DNA from: Heloderma charlesbogerti | Lineage: Eukaryota > Chordata > Lepidosauria > Squamata > Helodermatidae | Direction of reading: 5' to 3' | DNA length: 64,000 nt | Assembly (NCBI GenBank): GCA_026122225.1 | Contig: JANEZZ010000463.1 | Span: 496,001 to 560,000, forward strand | Shown: positions 22,757 through 33,800 of the stretch, one piece after another | How the letters are laid out: the number at the start of each line of letters is the position of its first letter | How positions within the stretch are numbered: the stretch's first letter is position 1 | The notes under the pieces: generated by a model | The model's database searches: none | What the model was told of the DNA's origin: nothing | What the model saw: only the letters and a program-made list of their open reading frames with translations | Position numbers and translations under genes: made by a program

Positions 22757-23899
22757 TAAACATAGTGTTTATCGGGTGCTGGCCTTTTGTTTGTGGGAGG
22801 CTCTTCAGTCTAAGGAACCTTTTGTGGATCAAGGGAGGATGGCAGTAATTCGTGTAAAATTCCCTTTTCTAGTGTGCCTCCCCCCATGCCAGTTCCCACA
22901 GTGTTCCAGAGATCCTGAACCCTCTGCAGTAGATTGTTTTGGGGCACAACCTAGGACTTTTGCTCTGCAAGATCTTAATCTTCGAAAGTGAATGATGAAA
23001 AGTTATATGTGAAAGAGGTACAGACAATAGAGCCTCTTTTTAATCAGTTTAGGCAGATCTTGACTGCTGGGTTTTGTGTGTGTGTGTTTAATTGGACATT
23101 TAACACTGAATTTGTTTTTAATTTCATTTTCATGTCATGGACTAGAAAATAGGGAGTGCAGCTGTGCAAATGCAGAATGCCTGGAGCCGAGAACTAGGGG
23201 AGTGAACTGGGTATTATAGGATCAGTTCCACCTGGGACACTGCTGGATGTTGGTCAGAATTTGATGAGGGGAACCAACCTAGACAAAAGGAGTGACTGGC
23301 AGCAGGAAGCAGTGATTGGCAGTGGAAGCAGGTATCAAGCTACAGAGCAGCTGGTCAGATTGAGGGATCACTGGGTCTGGAAGAGCTCCCACGGATAGCA
23401 GGAGTTTGTATGACAAAAGTACAGAGCCCAATTAAGTCTCCATATACCCAAGGAGGGCCTGATATCCGCCAGAGCCCTGCTTCTCAAGTGACATTGCAAG
23501 GAATGTAAATGGGTGATGTTATGGCTTGAAGTCTTACATTATCGTGCCCCGTCATTCTTGTGGATTTAAGAATTGTGAGACTTCCTAGGCATCCTATTCC
23601 AATTTGAGACCATAGTCAGAGGAGGCTTCATCAGTGTGTTTGTGTGGGCTGAGCGCTATATGCATACTGGAAGATTGCCATTCCCTGCGTAATGGAAGCT
23701 TCCATGCAGAGACGTTTTGGTTTCTAAGCATTTCATAGAAAATGCTTATGATAGCAGGATTCTGGCAATTTCATGGTTATGGAACAGCCCCCCCCCCCCC
23801 GATTCTTCAAAACAAAAAACTGATTCTCTGTTCATAAGAATGTGCATTAACTAATGTTAGAGGCCTGAAGCCAAAGAGTGGCTTGTTGTTTCAAATTAT
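22757..23899. other. No recognised feature
   Basis: No known repeat recognised. A C homopolymer run at about 23790-23801 is a likely site of length error. Confidence 0.4.
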
Positions 23900-23950
23900 C
23901 ATAGGAAGCTGCTGCCCAGCCAGACCATCGGTCCTTCTAGCTCAGTACTA

Positions 23951-24630
23951 TCTACACTAGCCTTTTCCAACCTGGGGCAGTATCCAGTTGCACATTAACA
24001 CTAACATAAGTTATGTTGCACTAGCGTAAGCAACCTGTAGTGCAAAGCCAGTAGTGTTTGCTGGCCCAATAGGTTTCCCGAGAAAACTCAATGTGCCAAA
24101 AAATGTTCTTGGGATTCTGGGAGTTAAGAACATAAGGAGAGCCCTGCTGGATCAGACCAAGGCCCATCCAGTCCATCCTTCTGCTCACACATTGGCCAAC
24201 CAGCTGCCCATGAGAAACCCACAAGCAGGACATGATTGCAACAGCACCCTCCCACCTATGTTCCCCAGAAACTGGTGTACATAGGCATAATGCCTCTGAT
24301 ACTGGAGGTAGCATATAGCCATCAGGACTAGTAGTTTTTGATAGCTTTATCATTCATGAATTTGTCTTGTCCCCTTTTAAAGCCATCCAAATTGGTGGCC
24401 ATCACTACGTCTTGTGGTAGAGAATTCCATAGTTTCACTATGTGCTGTGTGAAGAAGTGCTTCCTGTAATCTGTCCTGGATCTCCCACCAGTCAGCTTCA
24501 TGAGATGACCCTAGGTACTAGTATTATGAGAGAGGGAGAGAAATACCTCCCTATCTACTTTCTCCACAATCTGGGAGTTGTAGTCCAACACATCTGAAGA
24601 GCACCATGTTGGGGAAGAGTGGTCTACACT
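23951..24630. mobile_element. Foldback hAT-like element (family C) inside the SINE
   Basis: It is flanked by exact 8-bp copies of TCTACACT (23951-23958 and 24623-24630). The left end AGCCTTTTCCAACCTGG and the inverse of the right end, CTTCCCCAACATGG, match the family C terminus. The right arm carries GGGAGTTGTAGTCCAACACA. The copy is split by a CR1 insertion at 24126-24569. Confidence 0.72.
24116..24579 (-). mobile_element. CR1-like LINE 3' end nested in the foldback
   Basis: A 444-bp minus-strand CR1 3' part lies between exact 10-bp duplications TCTGGGAGTT (24116-24125 and 24570-24579). It keeps GAACATAAGGAGAGCCCTGC, CACCCTCCCACCTATG, then the coding-proximal part with GAATTCCATAGTTTCAC and GAAGAAGTGCTTCCTGTA. 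The duplication proves that it inserted after the foldback. Confidence 0.82.
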
Positions 24631-24744
24631 GACTGGCAGCAGCTCTCTAGGATTTCAGACAGGACCTGGGACTTCTTACTTAGCTACAGCCCTCTCCCCT
24701 TGCATGTGCTGTACCACTGAGCTATGGTCTCTTCCCTCATAAAT

Positions 24745-25885
24745 TGCTTCAGTCTTCCCCTCTTCTTCAGCCCCTGTCTGTGTACATCCCCCCTCTGCTG
24801 TGGTCTCTTCTAGTTAGCCTGCCCCTATCAGACTCCTCCCTCATCCTCATTGCTGTGGTCCATTCTCTATTCTAACCTTTTGTTCCTATTTCTCTCTCTC
24901 TTTCTCCCCTGTGGGGGAGGGGGGCATTTCTTTGGGATCAACACAGAATTAATGTAGTGTGATGGCTGGAATCTTGACTTTGGGTGTGGGAACCTCAGGT
25001 TCAGCTTCTTACTTGGGAGGGTGGCCTTGGGCCTGTTTGTGTCTTCCAGCCTAGGCTTCCTTCTTTCTCAGATTGTTTGTAGACTACAGTGCTGCTCCCA
25101 GTGCCTTGGGGAGAGAGCAACTGTGACTGGCTGTGGGCAAGATCACGTACACCATAACATTTAGCCTGGGTTTTTTCTTCTGAACTGGCCTGATTTTGCA
25201 ATATTTGAAAATGAACTAGACACATTTTTGGCTTTACCTCCTGTCTCTATGCCTTCAGTTAATATGAAGTAGCTTGAAGCGGTGACTCAGGAGGAGGAAT
25301 CCCAACGACTACAGCAAGGAACCTATATCACAATAAGGCTTCTCTGCACATGAGTGTTACCCTTTGAAGATGTTCCTATTCATATGGAGCAAGTAACATG
25401 GGATTTTGGAATACATGACATTTATTTGTTTGGAACTGAGTGCAAGGAGAATTCAGATAAATCAGGCATGTGCCTAACCAGCAGGGGACAAATTGTTGAT
25501 GAGTGATGTAAGGGGACATGATGGCAGTTTGGCTGCCTTGAAAGAAGGAAGAGAACAGTAAATTTGCCAGGTTCTATGAAGGAATTACAAGGTCCAGCAG
25601 TTCTAAGATGCAGCAGGGTGGATTTTGTTGGAACAGCAGGATTAATTTTCTTGACGATAAGAATGGTTTGGTAACCTGGTAACTAGTAAGATACTGAAGT
25701 TTGCTTCTCGTGTTTCTTTTTAAAAAGAAGACAACTGGACAAGCATCCACCAGGGATGAAATTGATATAGTGGGAACATATGACTATGTGGAAAGCTTTG
25801 CTTCCACATCTTCAAATATATCTTTGCAATTATGAGGGCTAGATGCTGACTTTCAAAAAAGCAAGCAAGCGAGGAACCTTTATGC
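24745..25885. other. No recognised feature
   Basis: CT-rich around 24750-24910, otherwise ordinary. No repeat or exon recognised. Confidence 0.4.
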
Positions 25886-25889
25886 ACTG

Positions 25890-26095
25890 TACTATGTTTA
25901 TATCCCCCCTTTCCATCAAGGAGCTCAGGACAATGGTTCCTGGCCTTTATCCTCACAACAATTCTGTGAGGTAAGTTAGACAGACAGAGAGAGAGTGATT
26001 GGCTCAAGGTCATGCAGTGAGGCATGTAGCTTAGTGGGAATTTAAACTTCTATCTCCCCAGTTCTTGTCTGACTCCACCATATTGGCTCCCCACA
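25890..26095 (-). repeat. MIR/L2-like SINE remnant
   Basis: The plus strand shows the reverse of a MIR-like core: AAGGAGCTCAGGACAATGG, CCTCACAACAATTCTGTGAGG, then GGCTCAAGGTCATGCAGTGA and a degenerate tail ending in TCCACCATATTGGCTC. The order and words match a common vertebrate core-SINE/L2 pattern. Confidence 0.6.
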
Positions 26096-26286
26096 CTCTG
26101 GAGTGTAGCGAGAACTTTGTTGCTTCCATAAGCCACATGATTCTCAAGCCGCACACCCATTAAGTTGTGCTAGCCAAGTGTTCTAGTCTGAATGACATTT
26201 GCAGCATTTCATTCTAGTTGGATAATTCTGTGATATGTACCATTTGGAGAAGTGGCAACCAAATACCCTGTGGTGATCCTGTAAAG

Positions 26287-26372
26287 CAGCCTTCCCCAAC
26301 TGTGCTGTGCTGGCTGGTGATGATGGGAGTTGTAGTTCAACACATCTGGAGGAAGCCAGGTTGGGAAAGGCA
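26287..26372. mobile_element. Foldback hAT-like element (family C), deleted copy
   Basis: It starts CAGCCTTCCCCAAC and ends GCCAGGTTGGGAAAGGC, with GATGATGGGAGTTGTAG between. Most of the left arm is deleted, so it no longer folds. The flanking duplication is not clear. Confidence 0.6.
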
Positions 26373-26379
26373 GTTGTAG

Positions 26380-27754
26380 TGCCTAACAGCTGTTTAGGTA
26401 CTTCTGATGCTGACAGCAAGGTTTGAGAGAGTGTGGCTTTCTAGCGAGGATGATTTTGCCCGCAGATGCATTCTTGTACAGTGTCTCCTGCAATCTCAAA
26501 GAAGAAACCAGAGGGAAGCATGAAATAAACAGTACTGATATACATGCCATGGGAAGTAGCTTTGGACAAGAACGTAAGATGGCTAAATAAATAAATTGCT
26601 GTGGTTTTATACCATGACAAATACAAAGGATGGTTAATTGCTATACAGATGAAATGCCACATGGTGATTGCCTAAACTGTCATCCAAGCATGGTATTTCA
26701 AGATACCCTTGGTAAAACAGCAAACCTCTGCAGAAATTTTATCAGTAGTACACACAAAAGGACCCCATGCAGATGAATTTTTCTTGCATCTAATGAAGTT
26801 AGAAGGTGAAACTTCAACTGCCTTTGGTGTTCATTAAACCAATAAAAAGAGTGATTAACCTATTACCTTTTGTAAGAGATTGACAAAGCAAAAATGGAAA
26901 TTGCATATCAATTAGTGGCATTGACTGGCCATGTAAAATGCTGCTTCTTCTGGAACAATATTTTCATTGGCAAGCCTCTACATTCTGTTTATGTTCAGTA
27001 ACAGACTCTCCAACATTCTTGTTGTTGTTGTTTAACAACAGGATAATTGTTTAATTGGGGGGGGGGAAATTATCTCTTCATCTCCGTCCATTCACATCAT
27101 TAATGGAATTGCACAAACAAGGGTTAAAATGCCTGAAAGTGCTACTCTGTTGTTCCTATTTTTTGTATCTGTGGTTCAGAAGGATCTTATGCCTTTGTTC
27201 TCAAGCTATGGGTGCAGCCCCCATGGAAAACCTGAGGCATAGAGTCAGAAAATTAGAAGTCTTCTCTGTCTATCCCATTCATGATTGTCTCCAGTTTTTA
27301 CTTCTGCACATTCCATCTGAAATCTTTTTAGACCTATCACTTCCTTTCTCCGTGTCAGAGCTAGCCTGTAGGACAGGGAAAGCTGAAGTTGGCTTAATTT
27401 GTGCCTGAGTTTATCTGGGCTCAACCTTGACATTGTTTTCATTGCTAGGACTCAGCTTTGAAACATCAGAGGTAAGAATAGATGATGATGCCCCTGAACA
27501 GATGTAGGGTACATTTCTTTCATCACCACTGAATAACTACAGACAGTCGTTGCATGTTGGGGAATAGTGGGGAGGCTTCTAGACAGACTTGAGTCCCTGT
27601 CTAGCCCCTCTCTGTGCTTAGAAATTAAGCAGTAGCTGAAAGGGCAGGTCTGATATTGGAGTCAGGGTGAGTTAATCCAGAAGCAGAGTCATTTGAGGGC
27701 TCAGTTCCAGGTGAGAGGTCTAACCACTGAGACAGGCTGGAACAGGGGTTTGCT
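26380..27754. other. No recognised feature
   Basis: About 1.4 kb without a repeat or exon that I can recognise. A (GTT)n patch is at about 27018-27033 and a G run at 27057-27066. Confidence 0.4.
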
Positions 27755-28215
27755 TGTTTGTTTATGGGCTTTTAGCCCACATTTCAAGGCACAACCCTCC
27801 CAAGACAGTTCACAAAATTAAAACAGCATAAAGCAATTAAATACATTGTAACAATTCCACCCCCAAACTAAAAACAGAGGCAGTTAAAACTCTTAGCATA
27901 CCACACTTCAACTTAAGGGGCAGACAAACAAAAATGTCTTCAGAGTCCATTGCAAGGCCAGTACAAATGGGTTCATATGTACCTCTCTAGGGAGGAAAAT
28001 CCATAAGCATGGGGCCACTACTAAAAAGGCCCCATCTTGATACCTGTCGGCCTGATGGGTCTTGCCAGTGGGCCAGAAAGCAGGGCCTCTGAGACTGATC
28101 TTTAGGCCTGGGTAGGTTCTGTCTTGTCTTTCAGAAGAGCAGGCAGGCACATTGTGATGCTGACAGACTAGGAGGCACAAAGGAAGACTAGAATACACAC
28201 AAGGCAAGGAAGCCA
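27755..28215 (-). mobile_element. Decayed L2-type LINE 3' end
   Basis: The minus-strand translation holds GAFLVVAPCLWIFLPREV followed by ALQWTLKTFLF, which matches the L2 C-terminus FSVVAPTLWNSLPREL...ALKTWLF seen at 16.9 kb. The plus-strand left part holds the 3' UTR, with GACAGTTCACAAAATTAAAAC. The frame upstream is degraded. Confidence 0.7.
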
Positions 28216-28392
28216 CACAGTCTAAAACATGTCTGGGCAAAAAGAGAGACTAGGTCAGGGGGAACCAAAAGACTGTTCATAGTATGCAAAGCTGTGCTGA
28301 GACCTGGGAAGTCAGCTGATGCATAGCTTTATGAAGATGTCAACCCAGCATACAGCTGCTATGAAAAAACAAATGCCATGTTGAGGATCATT

Positions 28393-28492
28393 AGGAAAGT
28401 TCCTTAAGGTTTAAAAAGGTTCCTTAAGGAGGAAAAAAGGTGGGATATAAATGTAATTAATTAATTGATAGATAGATAGATAGATAGGAAAG
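28393..28492 (+). mobile_element. L2-type 3' tail inserted in the CR1
   Basis: An 86-bp segment (28400-28485) ends with the L2-like phrase GGTGGGATATAAATG and an (AATT)/(GATA)5 tail. It is flanked by AGGAAAG on both sides (28393-28399, 28486-28492). Only the extreme 3' end was copied. Confidence 0.65.
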
Positions 28493-29030
28493 GAATTGAA
28501 AATGCAACTTCTACTATCATAATGCCTTAATACAAAACTATGGTTTGACCACACTTGGAATACTGTGTACAGTTCTGGTCACTGCATCTCTAAAACAATA
28601 TTGTAGAGCTGGAGAAGGTGCAGAAAAGAGCAACCAAAATGGTCAAGGGTTGGAGCAACTCCTGTATGAGGAAAGGTTACATTTGGGGCATTTTAGCCTT
28701 ATAAAATTATAAAAAAAAATTGTTTGTTACATTATATATTGATACATCTCTATCACGTCCTCCTTATTTCCTTATAAAAAAAAGGAAAATAAGGCGGACA
28801 TGATAGAGATGTATAAAATTATGCATGGTGTGGAGAAAGTAGGAGAAGGTTTTCTTCCTCTCTCACCTATATTAATACAGAGCATGATTTTTTATTCATT
28901 CCGTTTCGACCCCTAAATATTAACCAATTGAGTTTGGAACGGTCTCAAATTACAGCTGGCAATGCCTAAATTTGCAGAAAAATAATCACACCCCGAAAAT
29001 AAGTTGACAGCTTCGCAGTTAATTGTTAAA

Positions 29031-30020
29031 GAGGGTCAAGAAGCAACAGTAAGAACAGGACATGGAACAACCGATTGGTTCAAAATTGGGAAAGGAGTAC
29101 GACAAGGCTGTATATTGTCGTCCTGCTTATTTAACTTATATGCAGAGTACATCATGAGAAATGCCAGATTGGATGAATCACAGGTCGGAATTAAGATTGC
29201 CGGGAGAATTATCAACAACGTGAGATATGCAGACGATACCACGCTAATGGCAGAAAGCGAAGTGGATCTCAAGAGCCTCTTGTTGAGGGTGAAAGTGGAG
29301 AGTGCAAAAGCTGTTTTGAAACTCAACATTACAAAAACGAAGATCATGGCATCTGGCCCCATCACTTCCTGGCATATAGAAGGGGAAGAAATGGAAGCAG
29401 TGACAGATTTTACTTTCTTGGGCTCCAAGATCACCGCAGACGGTGACTGTAGCCATGAAATTAAAAGACGCTTGCTCCTTGGGAGGAAAGCTATGGCAAA
29501 CCTAGACAGCATAGTAAGAAGCAGAGACATCACCTTGCCGACAAAGGTTCATATAATCAAAGCTATGGTTTTCCCAGTAGCAACGTATGGCTGTGAGAGC
29601 TGGACTATAAGGAAGGCTGAGCGCTGAAGAATCGATGCTTTCAAACTGTGGTGCTGGAGAAGACTCTTACGAGTTCCCTGGACTGCAAGGAGGTCAAATC
29701 AGTCCATCCTAAAGGAAATCAACCTTGAGTGTTCATTGGAAGGACAGATACTGAAGCTGAAGTTCAAATATTTTGGCCACCTAATGCAAAGAGAAAACTC
29801 CCTGGATAAGACCCTGATGCTGGGAAAGATTGAAGGCAAAAGGAGAAGGGGATGGCAGAGGATGAGATGGCTAGATAGCATGACTGATGCAATGAATATG
29901 AATTTGAGCACACTCCGGGAGAGAGCAGAGGACAGGAAGGCCTGGTGTGCTATGGTCCATGGGGTCATGAAGAGTCGGACATGACTGAATGGCTGAACAA
30001 CAACAACAACAACAACCAAC
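29031..30020 (+). mobile_element. RTE-BovB LINE, copy 2, 5'-truncated, subfamily with shared stop
   Basis: The copy begins at GAGGGTCAAGAAGC, inside the RT domain, and ends in a (CAA)n tail. The conceptual frame keeps GVRQGC, YADD and NITKTK up to KAER. It is then cut by TGA at 29625-29627, where other copies have CGA, and continues in the same frame to TKSRT with further stops. It shares the variants AVLKLNITKTK and ERAEDRKAW, and the TGA, with the copy at 48.0 kb. No clear target duplication. It lies inside the Helitron, so it is younger than that. Confidence 0.88.
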
Positions 30021-30298
30021 AACATAAGCATTTGTATCACAGAGCCGAACAAGCATGCAATCCATGATCGCATACATTCACTCTTGATGTCTACAATTGC
30101 AGAAGAATAATTCCGTTTTTAAAAATTAGTTGAAATGTCGATAATTAAATGTTAAAAGTTTTTAATTTAGACACGGTCTCACTTCTCACTGTATTGTGAT
30201 GCGATAATGATCAACGTGTGCTCTCTATCATTGCTAATGCTCCCCACATTACCTTAGTCAAAAATTGTCTGGTTTTTTTTCTCTCCCATCACATTCCA

Positions 30299-30361
30299 AG
30301 AGTGGGTGGTGCCAGAGCCAAGAGTGGGTGGAGCTAGAGCCAAAAGTGGGTGGAGCTACAG
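30299..30361 (+). repeat. 22-bp tandem repeat, about three units
   Basis: The units are 30299-30320, 30321-30342 and a partial 30343-30361, all versions of AGAGTGGGTGGAGCTAGAGC. The array sits in the Helitron-derived segment. Confidence 0.85.
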
Positions 30362-30639
30362 AAGTAACTCTTAATTTTGTCGAGCTTACAACAGGGGGAA
30401 AACATACATTTGTCTCCAGGCATTCTCCTTCCCCAACGTTCGTGAACTCCCCTTTATAGTTGGAAGGAATCAGTAATTGTGCTTGGAGTAAATAATATCA
30501 GTAACCTGGGCCTATGACGGGGTGTGGCCTCGGAAGAGCCTGGAGGTCTGGGTTAGGGGGCGTGGAGGTCTGCATTTGGCCCACGGACCAAATGGAGACC
30601 TCCTATAATTGTACTGATAAATCTACTGCATGCTATAGG

Positions 30640-32253
30640 ATGTATACCAAGGGCGTTCAACCTCTTTCAGCCCAAGGGCTGAATTGCATTTTGCAAGCAC
30701 TCATTCCAGTGGTGGGTGGAGCCAAAGGTGAAGAGAAGGGCCCAAAAGACCAACAAATACTAGCCTATTGTAGCTTAAAGCTCTTAACTGCTATTTTTAT
30801 TTATTTATTTATTTACAATATTTGTATTACTGCCCCATATCTAAAACAGATTTAGGAGCAGTGAACATAACAGGTAAAATAGTAAAAGAATAAAAAGATT
30901 AAAAAACACCATATTAAAATTACAGAATGTCAGTAAAAACCATGGCAGGTCAGTTAAGGAATGCCTCCTGGAACAGTGCTGTTTTCAGGAGGCATGGGAA
31001 GCACCCAAGTGTTGGTGCGTGCCTGACCTCCAGGGGCCAGAAATTCCATAGGAAAGGGGCCACGACACTGAAGGCTGTTCTCCTGGTGGACTCCAGTTGG
31101 GCCATAGGTCCATGTGGAACCATCTGATGACCTCTGATGACCTTGCTGACCGGGTAGGTTGGTAAGAGCTACTCTCTCAGGTATCCTGGTCCCAAGTTGT
31201 TTAGTGCTTTGTACACTGGTACTACAACCTTAAACCTGGCCCAATAGCGAATAAGTGGCCAGTGCAGTTCCCCCAGCAAAGGAGTTCCATGCTGAAAAGG
31301 GGCAGCTGCCAACAACAGCCGAGTTGCTGCATTCTGCATTCTGCACTAGCTCCAGCTTCCGCCACAGCCTTAAGGACAGCCCCACATAGAGCGCATTGCA
31401 GTAATCCAGTCTTGAGGTTACCAACACCTATACTACTGTGGCCAAGCTATCCATGTCCAGGAGAGGCCATAGTTGGTGACCAAGCCGAAGCTGGTAAAAG
31501 GCACTCCGAGCCGCCGTGGCCACTTGGGCTTCAAGCGGCAGTGATGGATTTAGGAGTATCCCCAGACTATGGGCCTGATCTTTCAGAGGGAGTGAAACTC
31601 CATCCAAAACAGGCAATGAGCCTATTTCCCGGACTCGGGAACCAGTCACCCACAGGTCTTCTGTCTTGCCAGGATTCAGTTTCAGTTTATTGGCCCTCAT
31701 CCAGCCCATTACTGTGTTTAGGCACTGATCCAGGACTTGCACACCCTCTCCTGATTCAGATGTCACGAGGAGATAGAGTGTACTGATGGCACTTGGCTCC
31801 AAATCCCCTAATGACTGCTTCCAGTGGCTTCATATAGATGTTAAACAACACTGGGGACAAGATGGTACGTTGTGGAACCCCATAGTTCAATTGCTAAGGG
31901 GCTGAGGAATGGTCACCCAATGCTCCTCTCTGAAATCAACCCTGCAGGTAAAACCGGAACCACTATAACACAGTGCCTCCAATGCTCATCCTACAGAGTC
32001 AATCCAGGAAGATACCATGGTTGATGGTATTAAAAGCCACTGAGAGATCGAGCAGAATTAACAGTCACTAAGCCTTAGAAGACACATTTCAACCTTTTAG
32101 AATGGGAAGAAAGCTGCACAAAAGCTGGGAAACCACTAAACAATTGGTGGTTGGGGGAAGGGGTATGTGGCCATCTGCAGAAGGGCTGAATTGGGACCCC
32201 AAGCAGGCTGGATTTGGCCCCTGGGTCTGAGATTCTGCATCCCCGATGTATGC
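30640..32253. mobile_element. hAT-like transposon (family A) split by an L2
   Basis: The element runs 30648-32245, with ATGTATAC on the left and ATGTATGC on the right, an 8-bp duplication with one mismatch. The left end CAAGGGCGTTCAACCT and the inverse of the right end, CGGGGATGCAGAATC, are decayed family A ends. The left half stops at 30790 (TAGCTTAAAGCTCTTAACTG) and the right half resumes at 32058 (TCACTAAGCCTTAGAAG), exactly where the uninterrupted copies at 35.4 and 47.2 kb are continuous. An L2 fills the gap. Confidence 0.8.
30784..32064 (-). mobile_element. L2-type LINE, 5'-truncated, nested in hAT
   Basis: A 1.27-kb minus-strand L2 (30791-32057) is flanked by TTAACTG / TTAACAG. Its 3' end carries a (TTTA)n tail. 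Translated pieces include TSRLDYCNALYVGL, ANKLKLNPGKTE, DGVSLPLKDQAHSLG and AARSAFYQLRL, all in the usual L2 order, with several stops and frameshifts. It is more decayed than the L2 at 16.8-19.2 kb and belongs to a related but distinct subfamily. Confidence 0.8.
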
Positions 32254-32284
32254 AATCTCCAGTGCCTTGAGCTGTCCCTGTATA

Positions 32285-32485
32285 GGGAGAATATATAGTG
32301 TATCTCCTTTGGATATAGAAATATACTTTCTTACATTACTATTACTACATGTTGTTGGTGCCACCAGTTACGAAGATATCAGAACATATAATGGGGTAGT
32401 ATATGATACTTTTAAAGAAACAGCTCAAGGATGTCATTTAATAATTGCAGATCCGGAATGGCAAAGATGCTTACAGGGAAAGAAA
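32285..32485 (+). pseudogene. Helitron Rep/helicase fragment
   Basis: A short open stretch reads VSPLDIEIYFLTLLLLHV, then GATSYEDIRTYNGVVYDTF and DPEWQRCLQ. This is the segment that joins the Rep part to the Pif1-type helicase in Helitron proteins, usually of the form LLLHV.GA.SFEDLRTVNG....TF.EA......DD.EW. In Helitrons this protein nicks and unwinds DNA for rolling-circle transposition. The catalytic HUH and Walker motifs are not present, so this is a relic. The upstream end of the open frame overlaps the hAT border, and its methionine is meaningless. Confidence 0.68.
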
Positions 32486-32489
32486 TAAC

Positions 32490-32932
32490 AGTGAAATCGA
32501 CATTTAGTACTTGAATTAGCACTTTCGATTCTTTACATGCAGTTCCATTATGAATTCATATCTTGAGTTCCACTTGTCTGATTTACCTTTTTAAAAAAAA
32601 ATTAAAGCATTTACCACACAGATTTGGCGACAAATACTGAAAATCATTTTTTGGCCTAGTTTCATCAAAATAATTGGAAAAATATGTTTTCCTATTATGT
32701 ATAACTTCAAAACTGTGGGCCAAAGTGATTTCCTGTTTTTTTATTTTGAAAAAGCTTTCAAAACTAAACAACTTTTTCGCTTACTGTACCACTCTATCTC
32801 TAACAGTTTTAATACAAATTTAATATGAAGTTGTGAAATCTCAAGATTGGGCAAAACAGCTGATTAATGAAGCTACTACATTTTAAGTTATATACACATG
32901 ATTTCAAACTTCTTTGCAATGGGTACAGCTAG
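32490..32932 (+). other. Helitron 3' flank, AT-rich, no gene
   Basis: AT-rich DNA between the helicase relic and the Helitron end CTAG. No further coding motif was recognised. Confidence 0.4.
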
Positions 32933-33006
32933 TAGTACTAGAACCTGTGATCATTCCATGAAGCTCAGTAGTCAGAGATTCAGGCCAGAGATTCATGCAC
33001 ACATAG

Positions 33007-33671
33007 CTAAAGTATGGCATCTCAGGTTACGTCTTATTTAGCAAAAACTCTTGTTCCTTGTCTACTCTTTAATAAGGGTTTGTCTAAGTTGCTTAATTGC
33101 TGGAGGTGTAATACAGCGAATGCTGCTTTTAATCACATGTTTTGGCAATGCCCAATAGTCGCCTCTTTTTGGAAGGAGGTTATTATAAGGATAGACTTTG
33201 TATTGGAACACTCTTTAATATTTACTGATGTACATTTCCTCCTAAATTATCTACCTGCCTCTTGGAAGTTGATGCATGGTCAGCACAAATAGATTCTCTG
33301 CACCCTTTTGACAGCAAGAATACTGAAATTACAACATTGGAAGGATAAATGCTCACCTTCTATATTGCAGTGGATTGAGGACCCAACAATGCTTTCACCA
33401 TTTGAAGGGGTGGTATATAGGCGTCACTCATGAATGGATACATATATCAATAGTTGGTTTGCCTTTCTTGAAGTTTATGTATAATTATTTAATGTATATA
33501 TGAAGTGTGTGTGTGTATATGTATACACACATTTCATATATACCGTTCATATGCGTCAATTGAAATGTATACATTCAAATTACATAGTCTTTTTTTCCTT
33601 TTCTCTTTTTTATGGTTTTGTTTTGTTGAAATTTACAATACAAATTAATTCAAAAAATAGTTAACGTATGG
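33007..33671 (+). mobile_element. L1-type LINE 3' end nested in CR1
   Basis: A 643-bp segment (33018-33660) lies between CTAAAGTATGG and TTAACGTATGG, an 11-bp duplication with two mismatches that lies inside the CR1 sequence. The frame at 33014-33292 holds CWRCNTANAAFNHMFWQCP followed by SFWKEV, the C-terminal cysteine/histidine motif of L1-clade ORF2 proteins. The rest is 3' UTR with a (TG/TA)n tract at 33500-33545 and an A-rich end. A Tx1 relative cannot be excluded. Confidence 0.75.
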
Positions 33672-33800
33672 AATTTGGTACCACAAGGTGTTGTGATGAC
33701 CATCAACTTGGATGGCTTTGAATGGGGATCAGACAAACTCATGGAGGATAAGGCTATCAATAGCTGCTAAAATGATGGCTATACATTACTTCCAGTATCA

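Larger units (their letters stand above)
23900..24738 (-). mobile_element. tRNA-derived SINE split by a nested insertion
   Basis: The left part (23900-23958) and the right part (24623-24738) together make a decayed copy of the SINE at 12.05 kb: ATAGGAAGCTGC and CTAGCTCAGTACTA on the left, CACTGACTGGCAGCAG and CTGTACCACTGAGCTATGG on the right. It was opened by a foldback transposon that duplicated TCTACACT. The box B region on the right is partly deleted. Confidence 0.75.
28866..32932 (+). mobile_element. Helitron remnant with helicase fragment, nested in CR1
   Basis: The CR1 is interrupted between an A (28865) and a T (32933). The inserted DNA ends in CTAG, as expected for a Helitron 3' end. 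The 5' end reads CCTATATTAATACAG, one base away from the usual TC start. A piece of Rep/helicase coding sequence lies at 32285-32485 in the right orientation. The Helitron's own sequence is about 28866-29030, 30021-30639 and 32254-32932; the rest is a BovB and a hAT with an L2 inside it. No good stem was seen just before CTAG. The copy is degraded and inactive. Confidence 0.6.

Noticed and set aside
28467..28486. GATA repeat as a sex-chromosome (Bkm-like) marker
   Set aside because: Only five units, at the tail of an L2 fragment; such tails are common and carry no sex-linkage information.
30299..30361. CRISPR-like array
   Set aside because: Units are directly adjacent without spacers, and the setting is a vertebrate transposon.
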